In this document: one piece after another, positions 32,549-44,556 of the stretch | Layout of the letters: the number at the start of each line of letters is the position of its first letter | Numbering within the stretch: the stretch's first letter is position 1 | Assembly (NCBI GenBank): GCA_963970005.1 | Contig: CAXAMN010025694.1 | Coordinates: forward strand, 1,673,003 to 1,737,002 | Length of the DNA stretch: 64,000 bases | From: Durusdinium trenchii | Taxonomy: Eukaryota > Sar > Dinophyceae > Suessiales > Symbiodiniaceae | Direction: 5' to 3' | Program-made: the position numbers and the translations under genes | Notes under the pieces: generated by a model | What the model was told of the DNA's origin: nothing | The model's input: only the letters and a program-made list of their open reading frames with translations | Databases searched by the model: none

Positions 32549-32655
32549 GCGGAGGCCACCCGGGTGGCCAGACCCAAATACGCGGAGCAGCTCGGAACTG
32601 TCGAACCGGAACTGCTCTGCCGGCCCGGTCGTGGTCGAGTTGACGTCCAGAGTGC
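32549..32655 (+). CDS. Candidate exon, unassigned
   Basis: After a CTAG acceptor the plus frame reads AEATRVARPKYAEQLGTVEP then ELLCRPGRGRVDVQSAPG. The acceptor falls exactly where the upstream frame is closed by a stop. No family recognised. Confidence 0.4.
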
Positions 32656-34041
32656 TCCTGGAGCTTGGTCTTTTTGGGTGGCGACTCTGTGCGAAGGGGG
32701 CTGAGTTCGGGAGAGGACCTCAACCTCCGTGTTCCAAATCGCAGGTGGAGTGGGAGCAAAAACGTGGCATGGGATGCGAAAAACAAGTCGGGGGAGTGGT
32801 CCAAGCACGCGCTTCACTCGGCCTCAGCCGCTTCGTGGCTCGATGTTCGGAGCAATGTCCAGTCAACTCAGAGGGTTCAGAGAATCCGCCCCCATTTGAG
32901 ATCCACTCCTACAGGGTCCAAGCACTGTTGCTTCTTGTCGACAGCCCACTTGCCGTGCGAAGTGCTGGCAAAGTGGTCCCTTGTGGTCCCTTGTAGTCCC
33001 AGCCAAGTGGGGAATTGACAGCATTCGGTTCCGGCAAAATGAGTGGAATTGGGTTCCACCTCAAACCCTTCTGATGATGTTGGACATGCCTGCCGCGAGC
33101 GTCATGCCCACGTCGTGCCCCGAAAAGTTCTCCCCAGGACATCCGATCGAGAAGGACACGGCATGACACCGCTAGCGCGCCTTCCAGCCATGGACATACC
33201 CTCAACCTTAGCAGTCCTGACTCGTTTTCAACATGATCGAAGGGCGTCTAAGAGTGCTATTTCATGTTATTTCAAATTGTCCTTGGAAAACGATACGGGA
33301 CGTCCAAAAAATATCAAAAAATCCTCCTATGTTACATAATGTTACATAGTACGTTAGTTCCTTGAGTTTTTGTTGAGTTCATTTTGGTATGTCCTCCTGC
33401 TACAGCAACTCTTCTGAGCCTTTGTGCTCAAGGGTTTGATCTGAAGGGCGTCACCTCATGAACTGGTTTATTCTTGCAAGTGTCACAGGCAATTGATTGT
33501 GATTGCTTGTGTTTGGAGGGCTGTGTCTGGGCTCTTGGCTCATGGGCTGGCCACAGCCTATGAGGAAAGGCTAGGCTCCCCCGCTGAACAAGGTACACAC
33601 CTTTGTCCGCCTGTCTTGGTATGGAAAGGGGTTGTTTGTTTTCTCTTTGGTGTACGTCGCGTGAGCGCAGCGCCTGTGCTTACGAGCAGCTTGATGTCAT
33701 AAAGCACACAAGGTCAACATCATAAAGCGATACCCCAACGATACACGATAGTGCAACAGGGAAGCGCCTTAGACAGTGCCCCGTGGGCAAGTCTGCAAAG
33801 GTTACCACCATGCAAAACATGTAGAGCCTGCAAAGCGATGCATACAGTGCTCATTCTACCAAGCAGTGCGAAACGGCACGGGACGTCCTAAGTTTGAGTG
33901 AGTACAGCTTAAGCAAGCAACTTTGAAAACAATTCATAGAGTCTCATATATATATATAGTTTCTCAGGCGTCGCACCACCTACATACCTATCTAAGGTAG
34001 GCTGTATCTATGGACTCCTTTTGGTCGTGTGGATTGCTGAG

Positions 34042-34130
34042 GCCAACCCGGCCAAAGACTGTTATGCCGCCCGGGAACCCGACGCGCGATCCGCAAGCCT
34101 TGGGGGGCGTTCTACACCTCGTGGTGACGA
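34042..34130 (+). CDS. Candidate exon, unassigned
   Basis: After GCTGAG the plus frame reads ANPAKDCYAAREPDARSASL then GGRSTPRGDEG. GC-rich in AT-rich flanks. Confidence 0.35.
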
Positions 34131-34573
34131 GGGGCTGGAAGATGTGTCCACCAACACCGCGGCTTTTTGGCATTCCCATCAATCATTCTGCCACCTGCAA
34201 CACCTCAACGGGCAAGCATGTGTATATGTATAATTACAGTGTATAATTACATAACACATAATATAGTACTCATTTAACAGTCTCATTTACCACAAAAACA
34301 ATTTTTAATATATTAGTGCACATGTACCTAGATGCAAACAATTTGTTTGGGCCTTTTGGGCCCTTTTTGAGCATATTATGTTGTTCATTTTTGTGTGTGC
34401 GCAGATGTGTTTGGTGAAGGTGTGGCAGGTCAGCGCTATGTGCATGAATCTTTATCGGGGCAGGGTGCCGGGGAGAAAGGACGGGAGGGGAGGAGGCTAA
34501 AGAAATCCACAGGAGGCAGGCACAGCCCAGCCGGACATTACATCAACTATCATCAACTCCTTTCCAATATTCA

Positions 34574-34815
34574 CCAGGTCTCAACCCCAAAGGTTTTCTC
34601 ACCAGTGGCCACCTCGGTCCACTGGGTTGTTCCTCTGAACGAACTTCCCGCACACTCCAAGGCCTCCGAAGGCTCCACCAGTGGCTCCAGGTGGGCCGCC
34701 CTGCAAACAGGGGAGGTGAAAAACGAACTGGAGAACTTGGAGCAGATATTGTTTCTTAACAAACATGTGCGGATGATTGCGGATGGGATTGTCCCACCCG
34801 ATGGACTTGGAAAAG
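34574..34815 (+). CDS. Candidate exon(s), frame unclear
   Basis: A plus frame is open for about 700 bp (34395-35114), but only part looks like protein: ALQTGEVKNELENLEQILFL then NKHVRMIADGIVPPDGLG. The rest has intron-like T runs. I would treat it as one or two exons at most. Confidence 0.25.
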
Positions 34816-35046
34816 GTAATGTTTGTTTCCTTTGCTGCAGCGACCAATGGACATCCATGATAACTAACCCCATCCCAAAATGGGCCCTCGACGGCTCACC
34901 ATGGAACTCGATTTTTTTAGTGTCAGTGGTTTCTTGGAGTGTGTTGAAAGATGTTGAAAGGTGTTGGTATTTTTTCATTTTTTGTTTTTTTTTTTTTGAC
35001 CTTGTCCTGGTCCTGATGAGTCCCTGCTGCGACGTCACGCCCACAG

Positions 35047-35140
35047 GTGTCATGCCGACGATCTCCAAGGCAACGCCAGTGCCACCACCACCGTCCCAGA
35101 GGAGCAGGTGCTGATGCGAACGGTTCGACGGCTCCACATC
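35047..35140 (+). CDS. Candidate exon, unassigned
   Basis: After a CCCACAG acceptor the plus frame reads CHADDLQGNASATTTVPEEQ then VLMRTVRRLHIGG. The acceptor and coding-like frame agree. No family recognised. Confidence 0.4.
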
Positions 35141-35632
35141 GGTGGACGATTGGGTTGCAGAAGCGTCTTCACATGTTTCCACAGAGCCTTCCGTCCTGGT
35201 CCCTGGTGTTTAATGAAGTTTAGTGATGTGTGGCAGTACCAAGGACAAAGAGACATCAACGAATATGGTTTACATGTGGGGCAGCCTCCCTTCGAAGCAC
35301 ATCCCATGCATTCCAGAATGTTCACGCTTGGTGTACACATTGTTTTCTTCCGGCAGGTGTCGAGGGCAGCGATGCCCGGAACTCTTTGATCAATCATTTA
35401 ATTGGACATGGGACATGGGATGCTTCTAAATTCTAAACTACGTCCCCACTGTACAGGGAGTTACCCAACTCCTTGTTATAGCCCTACCCAGGAAAAAGTG
35501 GATCACCTTTAACCTTTTTTGGGGTTTCAAGTGGCGGATGAAAGCGTGGGGGAGTGGGGACATCCCACGTATAGCAAGAACCGAGCGACTCCTGACGTCG
35601 ACGTTGGGCGCGGTCAGAAGTCGGATGCGGTG

Positions 35633-35672
35633 GACGCCCGTCACTTTGAGTCGGATGCGGGTGACGGGCGTC
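35633..35672. repeat. 12-bp stem inverted repeat
   Basis: GACGCCCGTCAC and GTGACGGGCGTC, 16 bases apart; the word AGTCGGATGCGG is also directly repeated across the structure. Confidence 0.75.
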
Positions 35673-35726
35673 AACATGGATCAACATGCGGGCGTCCTCC
35701 AAAATCATCTCATTCTGAATCTACTA

Positions 35727-35742
35727 CTCTCTCTCTCTCTCT
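35727..35742. repeat. (CT)n microsatellite
   Basis: Short CT run of about eight units. Confidence 0.8.
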
Positions 35743-35837
35743 ATTTTGGTCCTTTCTGCCTGGCTCTCTTACCTTTCAAGTAGTCTTTCAAGTCATTTGT
35801 CGTGCTTCCTCTATGTCTATACCCTAAGCTTCCAGGG

Positions 35838-35917
35838 ACGAAGTTTAACTTATCCCATGATGAAAGCCGAAGTTTAACTTGTTCCCTCAGAAAGCCGATG
35901 TTTTACTTTCTTATGTT
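35838..35917. repeat. 29-bp tandem repeat with AAGTTTAACTT core
   Basis: Units begin CGAAGTTTAACTTATCCC, CGAAGTTTAACTTGTTCCC and CGATGTTTTACTTTC, each followed by AGAAAGC or a variant. The core recurs inside the palindrome at 36202. Confidence 0.65.
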
Positions 35918-36201
35918 TTTTGATGGTTTTCTTTAGGCCATGAAGAAGCGAACTTGAGAGCTGACCATTGACCATACTCGGACTTTTCTGCGATCCACGA
36001 TCTCATGTTAAGACCGTTTGTGGCCACGCTTCCGGTCGATTTCCTTGATCAACCACGTGAGGGTTCGGAACCGCAAACGGGCTCTGGTCATAATGCCATC
36101 AGCCCTACCGCAAATTGTTGATTATTGGATTGAACATCATGTTCACGAACATGTGTTTTTGTTGCACGATGTATACATGACCCCTTCACGCGTCTTCACG
36201 C

Positions 36202-36226
36202 AGAGGACAAGTTTAACTTGTCCTCT
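36202..36226. repeat. Perfect 25-bp palindrome around AAGTTTAACTT
   Basis: AGAGGACAAGTT, a central T, then AACTTGTCCTCT. It carries the same core as the tandem repeat 300 bp upstream. Confidence 0.8.
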
Positions 36227-36426
36227 CGAATCTGAGCACAAAGCCGAAGTAAAACTTAGCGCTTGAAGGCTAGGGTATATATACAGTTACGACTGTTATA
36301 CTGTAGGTGGTTGACATTTTTGACAAGTGATTGACATCGTAGTCAGCCGTCTCAAGCCCTTTTCCCTGCCTAGACCACCTGCATCGCGAAAAGCAACCTA
36401 GGGCACATAGCTATAGCTATCCCAAG

Positions 36427-36497
36427 GATGATGATGCTGATCCTAGCTCCCAGCACCCAGCCGAGGGCCCCAAGAACGGTTCCATCCAATGAAGCAG
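36427..36497 (+). CDS. Candidate acidic exon
   Basis: A plus frame reads KDDDADPSSQHPAEGPKNGS. Short and acidic; it may precede the exon at 36535. Confidence 0.3.
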
Positions 36498-36534
36498 TTC
36501 TTTGGCCTCGAAACATGTTTGTCACTCCGTTCCA

Positions 36535-36672
36535 GATTGTGAACATGAACTGTCAGCAACGGCCAAAACATGCGAGCATTTCCTGGCCATTCGTGCAGGC
36601 AAGAAGAAGGACAGGGAAGACCAGTGGGACGGGAGGTGCAAAACGACTCGGCACGAGCAATTGGTCTTCTAG
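36535..36672 (+). CDS. Candidate exon, Lys/Asp-rich
   Basis: A plus frame reads PDCEHELSATAKTCEHFLAI then RAGKKKDREDQWDGRCKTTR and HEQLVF before a stop. It looks like real protein (mixed hydrophobic and charged). No family recognised. Confidence 0.4.
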   Translation, partial: DCEHELSATAKTCEHFLAIRAGKKKDREDQWDGRCKTTRHEQLVF

Positions 36673-38979
36673 GGATCCAAGCACTTCTCAGAAGGTGATT
36701 GCATACACTGTTATGTTGGTTTGGAGGGTCCAATTACCTTGTGAGAAGGTACTGTACTTGGAGAGTACCCAAATATCTCCAAGTTGTTCCTTCTGCGAGC
36801 GCCGTGGACCTGGGAAAAAGAACCTGCTGAATGGCACCCAGCAAGAGCAGTCTTGCAATGAGGCATATATGGGTTATAAATTAGGCGCACATGTGTTTAA
36901 TATTGTTTCATATAGTGTTGTTTTTCAATATGTAGCATATACATAATTTACGTGTACATCTTTACAGATATGCACATTACGTAGTTATATAATTGGTAAT
37001 TACAATGCGGCTGAGATGTAGCACTGCGCCACATGGCCCACGGCATCATACCTCATATGTCAAGAAATCGTGCAATGACCCGAAATGTGCGTCGCCTTGG
37101 TGTCATAGTGTGTAGGAAATGGTCATTGTGCATGCGCGTTATTTGCTTCTGAGTGCGTTAAAGAAGGCACCCAAGGCCTAAAAGCAGACAGCTTTGGCTG
37201 GTCATGATTTAGTTCACATTCACCATAGTCAAGCAACCATAGTTGAAAGAACTCCAGCTGGACAGTACTGCTTTCCCACTGGTTCAGCTTCGGCTCGCCG
37301 TGTGCAGGACAATGGCAATTGCAGGCCGGGCAGGACGTGATTCGTCGGATGTGGATCTATGGCCCGAACCACTGGCACGATTAATGCTTCTTTTCCCTCA
37401 GTGACCACCCAAAGAGATGCAACGAAGAGGGAATGCTCGAGAAGTGTACCAACTTGTTGCCTTTGATTCCGGATTTCACGCAGCACAGCAGACAAGTATG
37501 CTGTAACATGTCAGGCAAGACTGAGCCAACAGGTGCCTAGCAGGCCTAAGATATTCTATAAACATCCCGCAGTGGCATATGCTCGTTTAGATTGATGAGG
37601 TTCATGGTTTTGTACGTCACAAAATGGTGTGAACTGAGTTTTTGTTTCAGCAGTGGGCACGTGCCTTCACAGAATGTTGCTAGTGTTCCATGCCACCCCA
37701 GGTAAGAACAATGCTCACAAAGAAATTTTGGGCCTGCTTGCAAGAAGGCATGTTGAGGGGTCCATGCAGTTTACCAATTCTTCGCATGTTGTGCCGGAGA
37801 ACTGTAGTTAGCGTAACCTGATCCTTAAGCAAGTAGTTTAATAGATATGGCTATGACTTTACATTTTCTGACCCAAATAGTTCATACTAGGATCATCCAA
37901 TGGGTCGCCAATGGACCACCCTGCACTACATCTTCTGGAGCTCCAGACAGGTCTGATCCTTATATAGATTTAAACTGGCGCTGGCCCCCCCAATTTGAAG
38001 AGGGCTGCCTACCAGTGGTGGCCGCGTAGTTGGACTCTATGGGGAGATGCTTTCCACTTGTTTCACTGTCAAAGTTTCAGTGGAAAGCACTTAACTTTCT
38101 TGATACATGTTTCTTCCGCATCCGCGTGGCTTTGGAGTGGACCTTCCCGGATGTCCGGAAGCGTTTTGGCTGAGCTTGGATCAATTTTGACGCCTAAAAC
38201 TGGCCGTGGCGCAAATCCATCCGCCATGGACTTCGATGACTTGGACGAGGCGGCGGGCGTTTTCAAACTCCCTCCGGGGACCTGACCTGGCTGCGGGACC
38301 TGACCTGTCGGAGGTTGGGGAGAACCCCCCGCGAGGTCTTGAGACAAACGCCACATGTCTTCCGAAGATGGGCTGATCTGGGCGTGGTTTCCGGGTCGGA
38401 AGATGCTTGGCACAGCGCGTTCGCGCTTGACCCCGACCATGCAATTCTGCTCCCCAGAGTGCTGGCGCGGCCTGAGGTGGAAGTGGTCGCCGATGCTGCC
38501 GAAGAAAAGGCAAAAGCACGTGTTGTGGGGGGTTCATCGTGGGGTTCATTTTTTGTGCATGAATCTGAACAAGGAGACCGCAGACACTCAAAGACCCCAT
38601 GGTAAAAGGAAAGAAACACAAGTCATCGATTGATTGGGGTGTGGCTGTCTCCATGTTGCGCGGCCTTCCCATACCACGATCAAGCAATTTATGGAAGAAA
38701 AACAGGGTGTAGAAACCTGTGGGCAACCAGAAGATCAGCAACTACAATACAATCAGCAAAAAATGCCTTCCATCAGGCTATATCAGGCTTATTCCAACCT
38801 CGGCCAAACAAAAGCCTCCACAAAACACCTCCCCCTTTGGCCCAGGAGTTTTGCTTGGGGCGCTTGATTCTCTTTATTGAAGGGGTTGCCCGGCTCCGCC
38901 CACGCCCATGATCCACAACTCTAATGGATCTCAAGAGCACCCAACTCTAATGGAACATTTTCTGAATTTTGTTCTCTAG

Positions 38980-39040
38980 GCCGCCGCAGAGCGTGCCGCC
39001 GCTGCAGAGAAGCTCTCCGCCGAGAGGCGCGGCTTGCGGT
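38980..39040 (+). CDS. Candidate Ala/Glu-rich helical exon
   Basis: After CTCTAG the plus frame reads AAAERAAAAEKLSAERRGLR and ends near GCGG|GT. A strong helix or coiled-coil former; good acceptor and possible GT donor. Confidence 0.45.
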
Positions 39041-39194
39041 CAGGCGATGTTTGAGAGGCGATTCTCAAAACCCATCAGGCACATGGAACTTCCAGCTGCC
39101 ATGTTCCACAGATGTTTCATTTTCGTGCAGATGTCCTCTACAGAATCAAGCTACCTGGGATACTCAAAAGAGCTAGATTATAGGGGGCCGTACT

Positions 39195-39384
39195 GAGTGG
39201 ATAAAATTGGAGGGGTCAGTGCCTGGACTTTATCTGTGTGCCAGCCTGCCAGCAACCTATCCAGGGGGTCTGTCCTCCAAAAAAACCAACCCAAGTAAGG
39301 AGTGGATAATATTTTTTGGGGGTGGATAAAATGGGGTCAGTGCATCAAAAATATCCAGAATAAACGCTCCAATTTTATCCACTC
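39195..39384. repeat. 190-bp element with 18-bp perfect TIRs
   Basis: GAGTGGATAAAATTGGAG at 39195-39212 and its exact reverse complement CTCCAATTTTATCCACTC at 39367-39384. Between them lies a direct partial repeat, GGTGGATAAAATGGGGTCAG (from about 39320). No coding. A related inverted segment lies at 40442-40503. Confidence 0.75.
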
Positions 39385-40441
39385 GCTAGTGGGAGTAGAA
39401 AAGGAAAGAAAAGATAGAACATCGCTCGTGGGACGTTCGTTAGATTTCCGCTCGTTAGATTTTCCGAGCTCCATGGACGTCATGATCACAGAGAACCAAA
39501 AAATTGTCGGCGAAACTTGCCAACGGAACGTCAAAGCATCAGTCACCGCGGGCTTTCAACTGCTCCAACAGCTGGAAGCACTCTTGGTCAGCGCCTTTCA
39601 GCTCTGGATCATTCTCAGTGGGACCCTGTGTTTCGACGTGAGGAGTCTGAAAAATAGTGGTGAGGCCTCACACTCATCCAGGTTCATGTTATAGTCTTCC
39701 TCATCGGGATCCTGCACCAGGTCTTCCATGAGATTCGCAGCCTGTGAAAAGGACACGTGTGAAACATGTGCGTCCTAAAAACAACCTGGATATTTTCCTT
39801 GGTACTGAGGTTGGGGAGATATACAAATGACAAGTTGTGGGATACGCTGAAATTAATCTTCTTCTGCTGCTTCTGGGTCTGGAGAGCTTTCAAAAAATTG
39901 CTCAACAGCAGCGAATATAAAAAAAAAGGTGCGCTGACATCTGGACAAAACAATTTCAATGCAGAAGTTCCGTTCAACAAAGGAGCTGCTTCCCGGTCGC
40001 TCTGGGCATCGTAACCCTGATAAACTCCCGCTGGCATTCCTAAGTCCAGAGCGGCTGTCAAGTCCACAAAATACCGGCCAAAATGTACAGTTCGACCAGC
40101 ACTGCGGGCCATGCAATCGACATTCTTTTGCAAGTGGTTGGACCCATTGATTCCAAACCAACCTCAACCACAACCACAACCAACCTTCTAAGGTTTGCAG
40201 ACTTCCGCAACAATCCTTAGTTTTGCAGACCACCACAGAGCACATAGAGCGTTGGAAAAAAACCTGGGCCTGGGATCGTTTCTTTTTGTCTCGTTTGTCG
40301 ATTAGCATCTACTTTTGAGGGGGGGGGTTCCTCGATCCTATTCGTCTAGCTTGCTAACCTCAGGCCTTCTCAAAATTATCTATCTGCACTGGTTGTGTAC
40401 TTTTTTTTTGGGGGGGCCTTATGTTGGCCCTCTGGCCTTCA

Positions 40442-40503
40442 AATTTATCCACCGGTTTTGGCTAAAAACCCGTCAGTCCCTGGAAATTATCCGGTACTGA
40501 CCC
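40442..40503. repeat. Inverted relative of the GTGGATAAAAT element
   Basis: AATTTATCCACCGG and ATTATCCGGTACTGACCCC are reverse-complement relatives of GTGGATAAAAT and GGGGTCAGT in the element at 39195-39384. Confidence 0.4.
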
Positions 40504-40635
40504 CGGACGCCAGTACAACGGGGTATCTAGATTTGAAGGGGCATGATGTTTGGAAAGGCGTTTTCCGACCGACCAAACACCATGAAGGTCTTCATCACCG
40601 GCTTCACCGGCCCTTTGAACAGATCGCACACTGCG

Positions 40636-40757
40636 CGAATGCGCGGGTCGGGTCGGGTCGAGTTCGTCGTCGATAGGCTGGCGAAGCTGAAGGAGGATGC
40701 CGTGGAGGCGCCCAAGGAGGCGCCGAAGGCCATCGAGGGGCGGGAATTGGAGGTGAA
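40636..40757 (+). CDS. Candidate charged helical exon
   Basis: A plus frame reads RMRGSGRVEFVVDRLAKLKE then DAVEAPKEAPKAIEGRELEV. Likely helical/charged; the frame continues upstream as KAFSDRPNTMKVFITGFTG. No family recognised. Confidence 0.4.
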
Positions 40758-41295
40758 AAAGTCAAAAGGTGCAAATTGGGAGAGTGTGAGACCCTGTCAG
40801 GTGGTGGGATATGCATTTGCATCACCTTCGATTGAACGTCAAATACTTGGTGACGATTGAACGATTTATAGTTATAAACTATAGACCCAAAAATGGATTG
40901 CTTGGTGTCGAGTTCCTTGTCACATTTAACATGCAACCTGTACATTGTTATTGTGTAAGTCAGTCTCAAAAAGGTTTGGTAGAAGTTCCTCACGATTGCG
41001 AATTGGTGTTGGCTTTTAGTTGATGTATGCAGGGTGGTTGACCTTTATAAGTTGTTGCGTTGGAGTCAGGTGTTGCTGGCCGCTTGTCGATTGGTGTGCA
41101 GAGGCGGACAAATCCTTTTCACATCCATTCACCAGAAGGGCCACTTGTCCAGGTTCCCATGGCTGCCGGTAGGCATTCAGTGACCGCGGCCAATGGAAGG
41201 CTTCCTTCCATTCATCACAACCTGTTTTTGATCAGTGGTACATGGATCCAGCAATGCTGGTGACGTAGCATTGAGATGCATTGCGTGGGCAGCCA

Positions 41296-41410
41296 CCGGA
41301 CAAGGCCACAGACACAGACCCCGGCGACCCTCGCCAGGCGGCCAATGGAACCAACGGCGCCAGCGACGCTCCGTCCGTCCCGCTGTGGGAAGTGGTCGGA
41401 GGCGCCACCC
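41296..41410 (+). CDS. Candidate exon, unassigned
   Basis: A plus frame reads PDKATDTDPGDPRQAANGTN then GASDAPSVPLWEVVGGATPD. Reads as disordered Asp/Asn/Gly-rich sequence. Other plus frames are also open. Confidence 0.3.
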
Positions 41411-41966
41411 CGGATGTTGGAACATGGTTTGAACCAGGCTGCTTGGAGGGGCAACAACTGGTTTTGAAAGCTAGAAGGATGTTTCGGGCACATGTTTCTG
41501 AAACGATGTTTCTGAAACTATGCTATACCTATATATATATATAGTGTGTTTTGCAAACTGCTTGGTATGTTTCGGAAACTATGGGACACTATGGGACGGT
41601 ATAAGTGCTTACACTAAGATCACTAAGTATCACCAAGTGACATACTGTTGCAATCGCAGAGAACGTCACCAAGTTGGCCCCAACCCCCCCCACCTCAACT
41701 GCCAATCCAGTGAGTGTCTACAGGTAATATCAGGTAATGTTGCGATTGTGGCTTCTGACAGACATGTAAGTATTCAGAAACTTTCTGATACGCACATGGT
41801 TTCTGAAACGTGCATAGTTCCTGAAACTGGTGCCATAGTTTCTGAAACCGTGTTTGATCATTGTGGTCAAAAGCCACACTACAGTCACATCAAACATTTT
41901 GTGTGTTATTCGTGGTTTCGAAGGGATTCAACCATTTCCATTTGCCATGTGACTGTTTTTCCAGCA

Positions 41967-42066
41967 CGCGAACGTTCGGTGCGCCGTTCTCGAGGTGCCG
42001 ACAAGGGTGGCATTCTGGTGCGTGATGGTGAGAGCACGTCCTCGCAACAGCTCTCAGAACGACTTA
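41967..42066 (+). CDS. Candidate exon, unassigned
   Basis: After TTTTCCAG the plus frame reads ARERSVRRSRGADKGGILVR then DGESTSSQQLSERLS. Good polypyrimidine acceptor. A second plus frame is open. Confidence 0.35.
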
Positions 42067-42387
42067 GCCCCTCTGGTTGCAGAGCATTTTGCCAGTGGAG
42101 GCCGCACGAATTCACAACAAAAGAACAAAAAACATCAAACAACAAGATGAGCCACATCCAGTATTAGTTCATAGAATCACTTGCCCATCCTCGCACCCAG
42201 GGTGGCCTCCAAAGTTTGACACATTTCAGGCGAGCTACACGTCCTCTTGGGAGGAATCCCATCTGATTCCACCAAATTCCGGAACTTCTAACTTGTTCCC
42301 AGGAACAGCACATGATTCACTACCTGGGTTTTTTCACTGCGTCTAAGAGCCGTTGCCTCCCCACCTCCCTACCACGTTACTTGCAGT

Positions 42388-42629
42388 TCATGGCTCCGTC
42401 CCGGCTCCTTCCGGCGGCGTCCGCCTCTTCCTCCGCGGCGGCGGCTTTTTACGGTCGGAAGCGACCGGACCGAGGTACCGGGGCCAAGGTGGAGCAATTG
42501 GAGCTTAAGGGTCAAAGGCTTCACTATCGCCTCAAGTCAGGACCGGAGCGTCACAACGTCACGTCTCGGCGAAGAGGGTCCGATGCGAAGGTCCGATGCG
42601 ACGAGCTTCGAAGGTCGAGCGTGCGATAG
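42388..42629 (+). CDS. Candidate basic exon
   Basis: A plus frame reads MAPSRLLPAASASSSAAAAF then YGRKRPDRGTGAKVEQLELK, GQRLHYRLKSGPERHNVTSR and RRGSDAKVRCDELRRSSVR to a stop. Ser/Ala start then a basic tail. Contains a direct repeat of GGTCCGATGCGA. Confidence 0.4.
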
Positions 42630-43237
42630 AGTGCGTGCGTGTGTTTGCAAGACAAAGAGATGCAAAGAGTTCCAATCTAGATCAGATGCGCGTCTGGTCA
42701 GCTAGGTGCAACGTGGTGCAACATACGACATGTGAATAAGTTAACACGATGATTACACAGAGGTCTACACGATTCAGCCCTATTCTTGAGACCGAGCACA
42801 GCTCCGGCGGGGTCGCAGGAACTGGGCCTCAGGAGGGCTGGATCAGCATCGCGCTTTCAGGCCACACGGGGAGGGGCGGTCAGGGGGTTCCGTCCTGATC
42901 ATATTTGCCTTAAATAGAGCATTGGCACATCCGGTCTGGAAATGTTGGGGGGGAATTTGAACCGGGATTGGTCAATATATATCCTATCATGATGATAAGG
43001 ATGCTATATCATTGTATGATATACCATACCTGTAAGTTTGGGTCCAAACTTGGATCCCCTTTCAGGCGCTCATGTTCACCTGTTCATTACCATCGGATGG
43101 AGGCGGATGGAGGGGCTCCTTCAGCCAGGTTCAGCGCAGATGGGTCTTAGTCTTGGTCTTCGGCAGGATGTGGGTCTTAGTCTTCGAAATCGTGAGCCCC
43201 CCCCCCAACGGCCCGGGGGCTTGCAGGCCCCCCCCCA

Positions 43238-43473
43238 CATCCCAAAACACCACACACCGGCGCGAGGACCGAACGCAAGGACGGCGTTCGTTCGTGGCGT
43301 TCGAGCGCCTCCCGCAGGCAAAGACTTGGCCGTGCTCCTGCGACCCCACGTGCCGGTGCTTCCACGTGATACGGAGCCCCGTTGCTCCGGCGAGCTTGCC
43401 AAGGCGGGTTTGAGTCCTAGAGCAAGTGGAGTCCTCGACCTAGAAATGGAAGAGGACATCGACATAAAATGAC
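43238..43473 (+). CDS. Candidate terminal exon
   Basis: A plus frame reads PARGPNARTAFVRGVRAPPA then GKDLAVLLRPHVPVLPRDTE, PRCSGELAKAGLSPRASGVL and DLEMEEDIDIK to a stop. The acidic C-terminus and length make this one of the more convincing unassigned exons. Confidence 0.4.
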
Positions 43474-43747
43474 ATGAAACATTTTCAGCACGGTAGGTCT
43501 TCATTGCACTTCAGGGAGTGGCATTTAGGTCCTGAGGGTCAAGAACTAGAAGGGTACAGTCACCAAAAGAACGTTCCGTAGTTGTGATGCCAGATGACAT
43601 TGAAGAATTGACCAATCCACCTGAATACCGATGGGGTCCTATGGTCTCGTTTTTGTGGCAGTCGGACCATGTAGGACATCCCAGTTCCCATTGCAAACAT
43701 GGAACCTGCATTGGTCTCGACCCAAAAGGTGCTCGCAATGTTGCAGA

Positions 43748-43860
43748 GGTTACAGTACCCTCCCTGCAACAATCATGGAAGTGGACAACCCCCTCTTGGT
43801 AGAGGAAAGTAGTCTTCCAAGGGGCCACTGTTCACTTCCATGATTGTTTCAGGGAGGTAC
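43748..43860. repeat. Hairpin element, copy C
   Basis: Left arm AGTACCCTCCCTGCAACAAT then CATGGAAGTG, right arm CACTTCCATGATTGTTTCAG then GGAGGTACT. The loop has GAGGAAAGTAGTCTTCCAAG and GGGCC, shared with copies A and B. Confidence 0.7.
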
Positions 43861-44509
43861 TGGGGTGTACATCACTATTCACACTATTTCCAATGTGGCT
43901 GTTTTGGGCCATGATGACTTAAGAACGGATTCCCACCGGGCAACGCAGAACTCTCAGCTGTGGCCGCTTTTGGGGGGAGCGCTATTTTGTCGAAGACTGA
44001 AAGGACTAAGCGAGCTTGTTAGCAGCATTCTGCCTCAGCCCCTTGAGCCTCTCCGGCATTCGACAGCATTTGATGTATCGATCGAGCCTTCCCAAGCGCC
44101 AGCTCCAGATTCACGGCCGGATCGCCGGTTCAGGCGCCCGTGGGTTGGACTCCGGTGAGCATGCCGCAGCTGCAAGAGAAGCACATGCAGATGGTGACTC
44201 GGAGGAAGTGGGAGGCCCCCAGGTGTCCTGTGAAAAAGCACGGTGAAAACATGGCACTAGCATTCGAGTTTTTCCAAACGTTCCCGAAATTGTTCCCAAA
44301 ACTTCGTGCAAGTTTCAAAGAAGTCTTCTATGGGCCATTGTCCTTTCATCATTGGATGTGGACGTTGGACGTTTGTTTTATAATGTTCACTTATATTTTT
44401 GTACATTGGACTACACCGACTAACACTGTCAGATCGCTTTTTTCGATGTTCTGGCTATGCAGAGCCTCAAGTTCTGAACACGCTCAGGGTCATGAAAAAT
44501 GTTGACCCC

Positions 44510-44556
44510 CAGAAGGTGGTTGGGGTGGGTGCCAGGGGGGGTCTAACCACCTTCTG
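44510..44556. repeat. 12-bp stem inverted repeat
   Basis: CAGAAGGTGGTT and AACCACCTTCTG, 23 bases apart with a G-rich loop. Confidence 0.75.

Noticed and set aside
34395-35114. A 239-residue plus-strand open frame
   Set aside because: Most of it has intron-like T runs and shifting composition; only a short middle part resembles protein, so it is listed only as a weak candidate.
36428-36946. A 172-residue plus-strand open frame
   Set aside because: A different plus frame over the same bases (36535-36672) reads as better protein, so the long frame is taken as its shadow.
38181-38741. Minus-strand open frame of 186 residues
   Set aside because: All recognisable genes run on plus, and the overlapping plus frames are equally open. 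No motif supports minus.
42940-42965. GGTTCAAATTCC on the minus strand, a tRNA B-box look-alike
   Set aside because: The bases around it do not form a T-arm stem or an acceptor stem.
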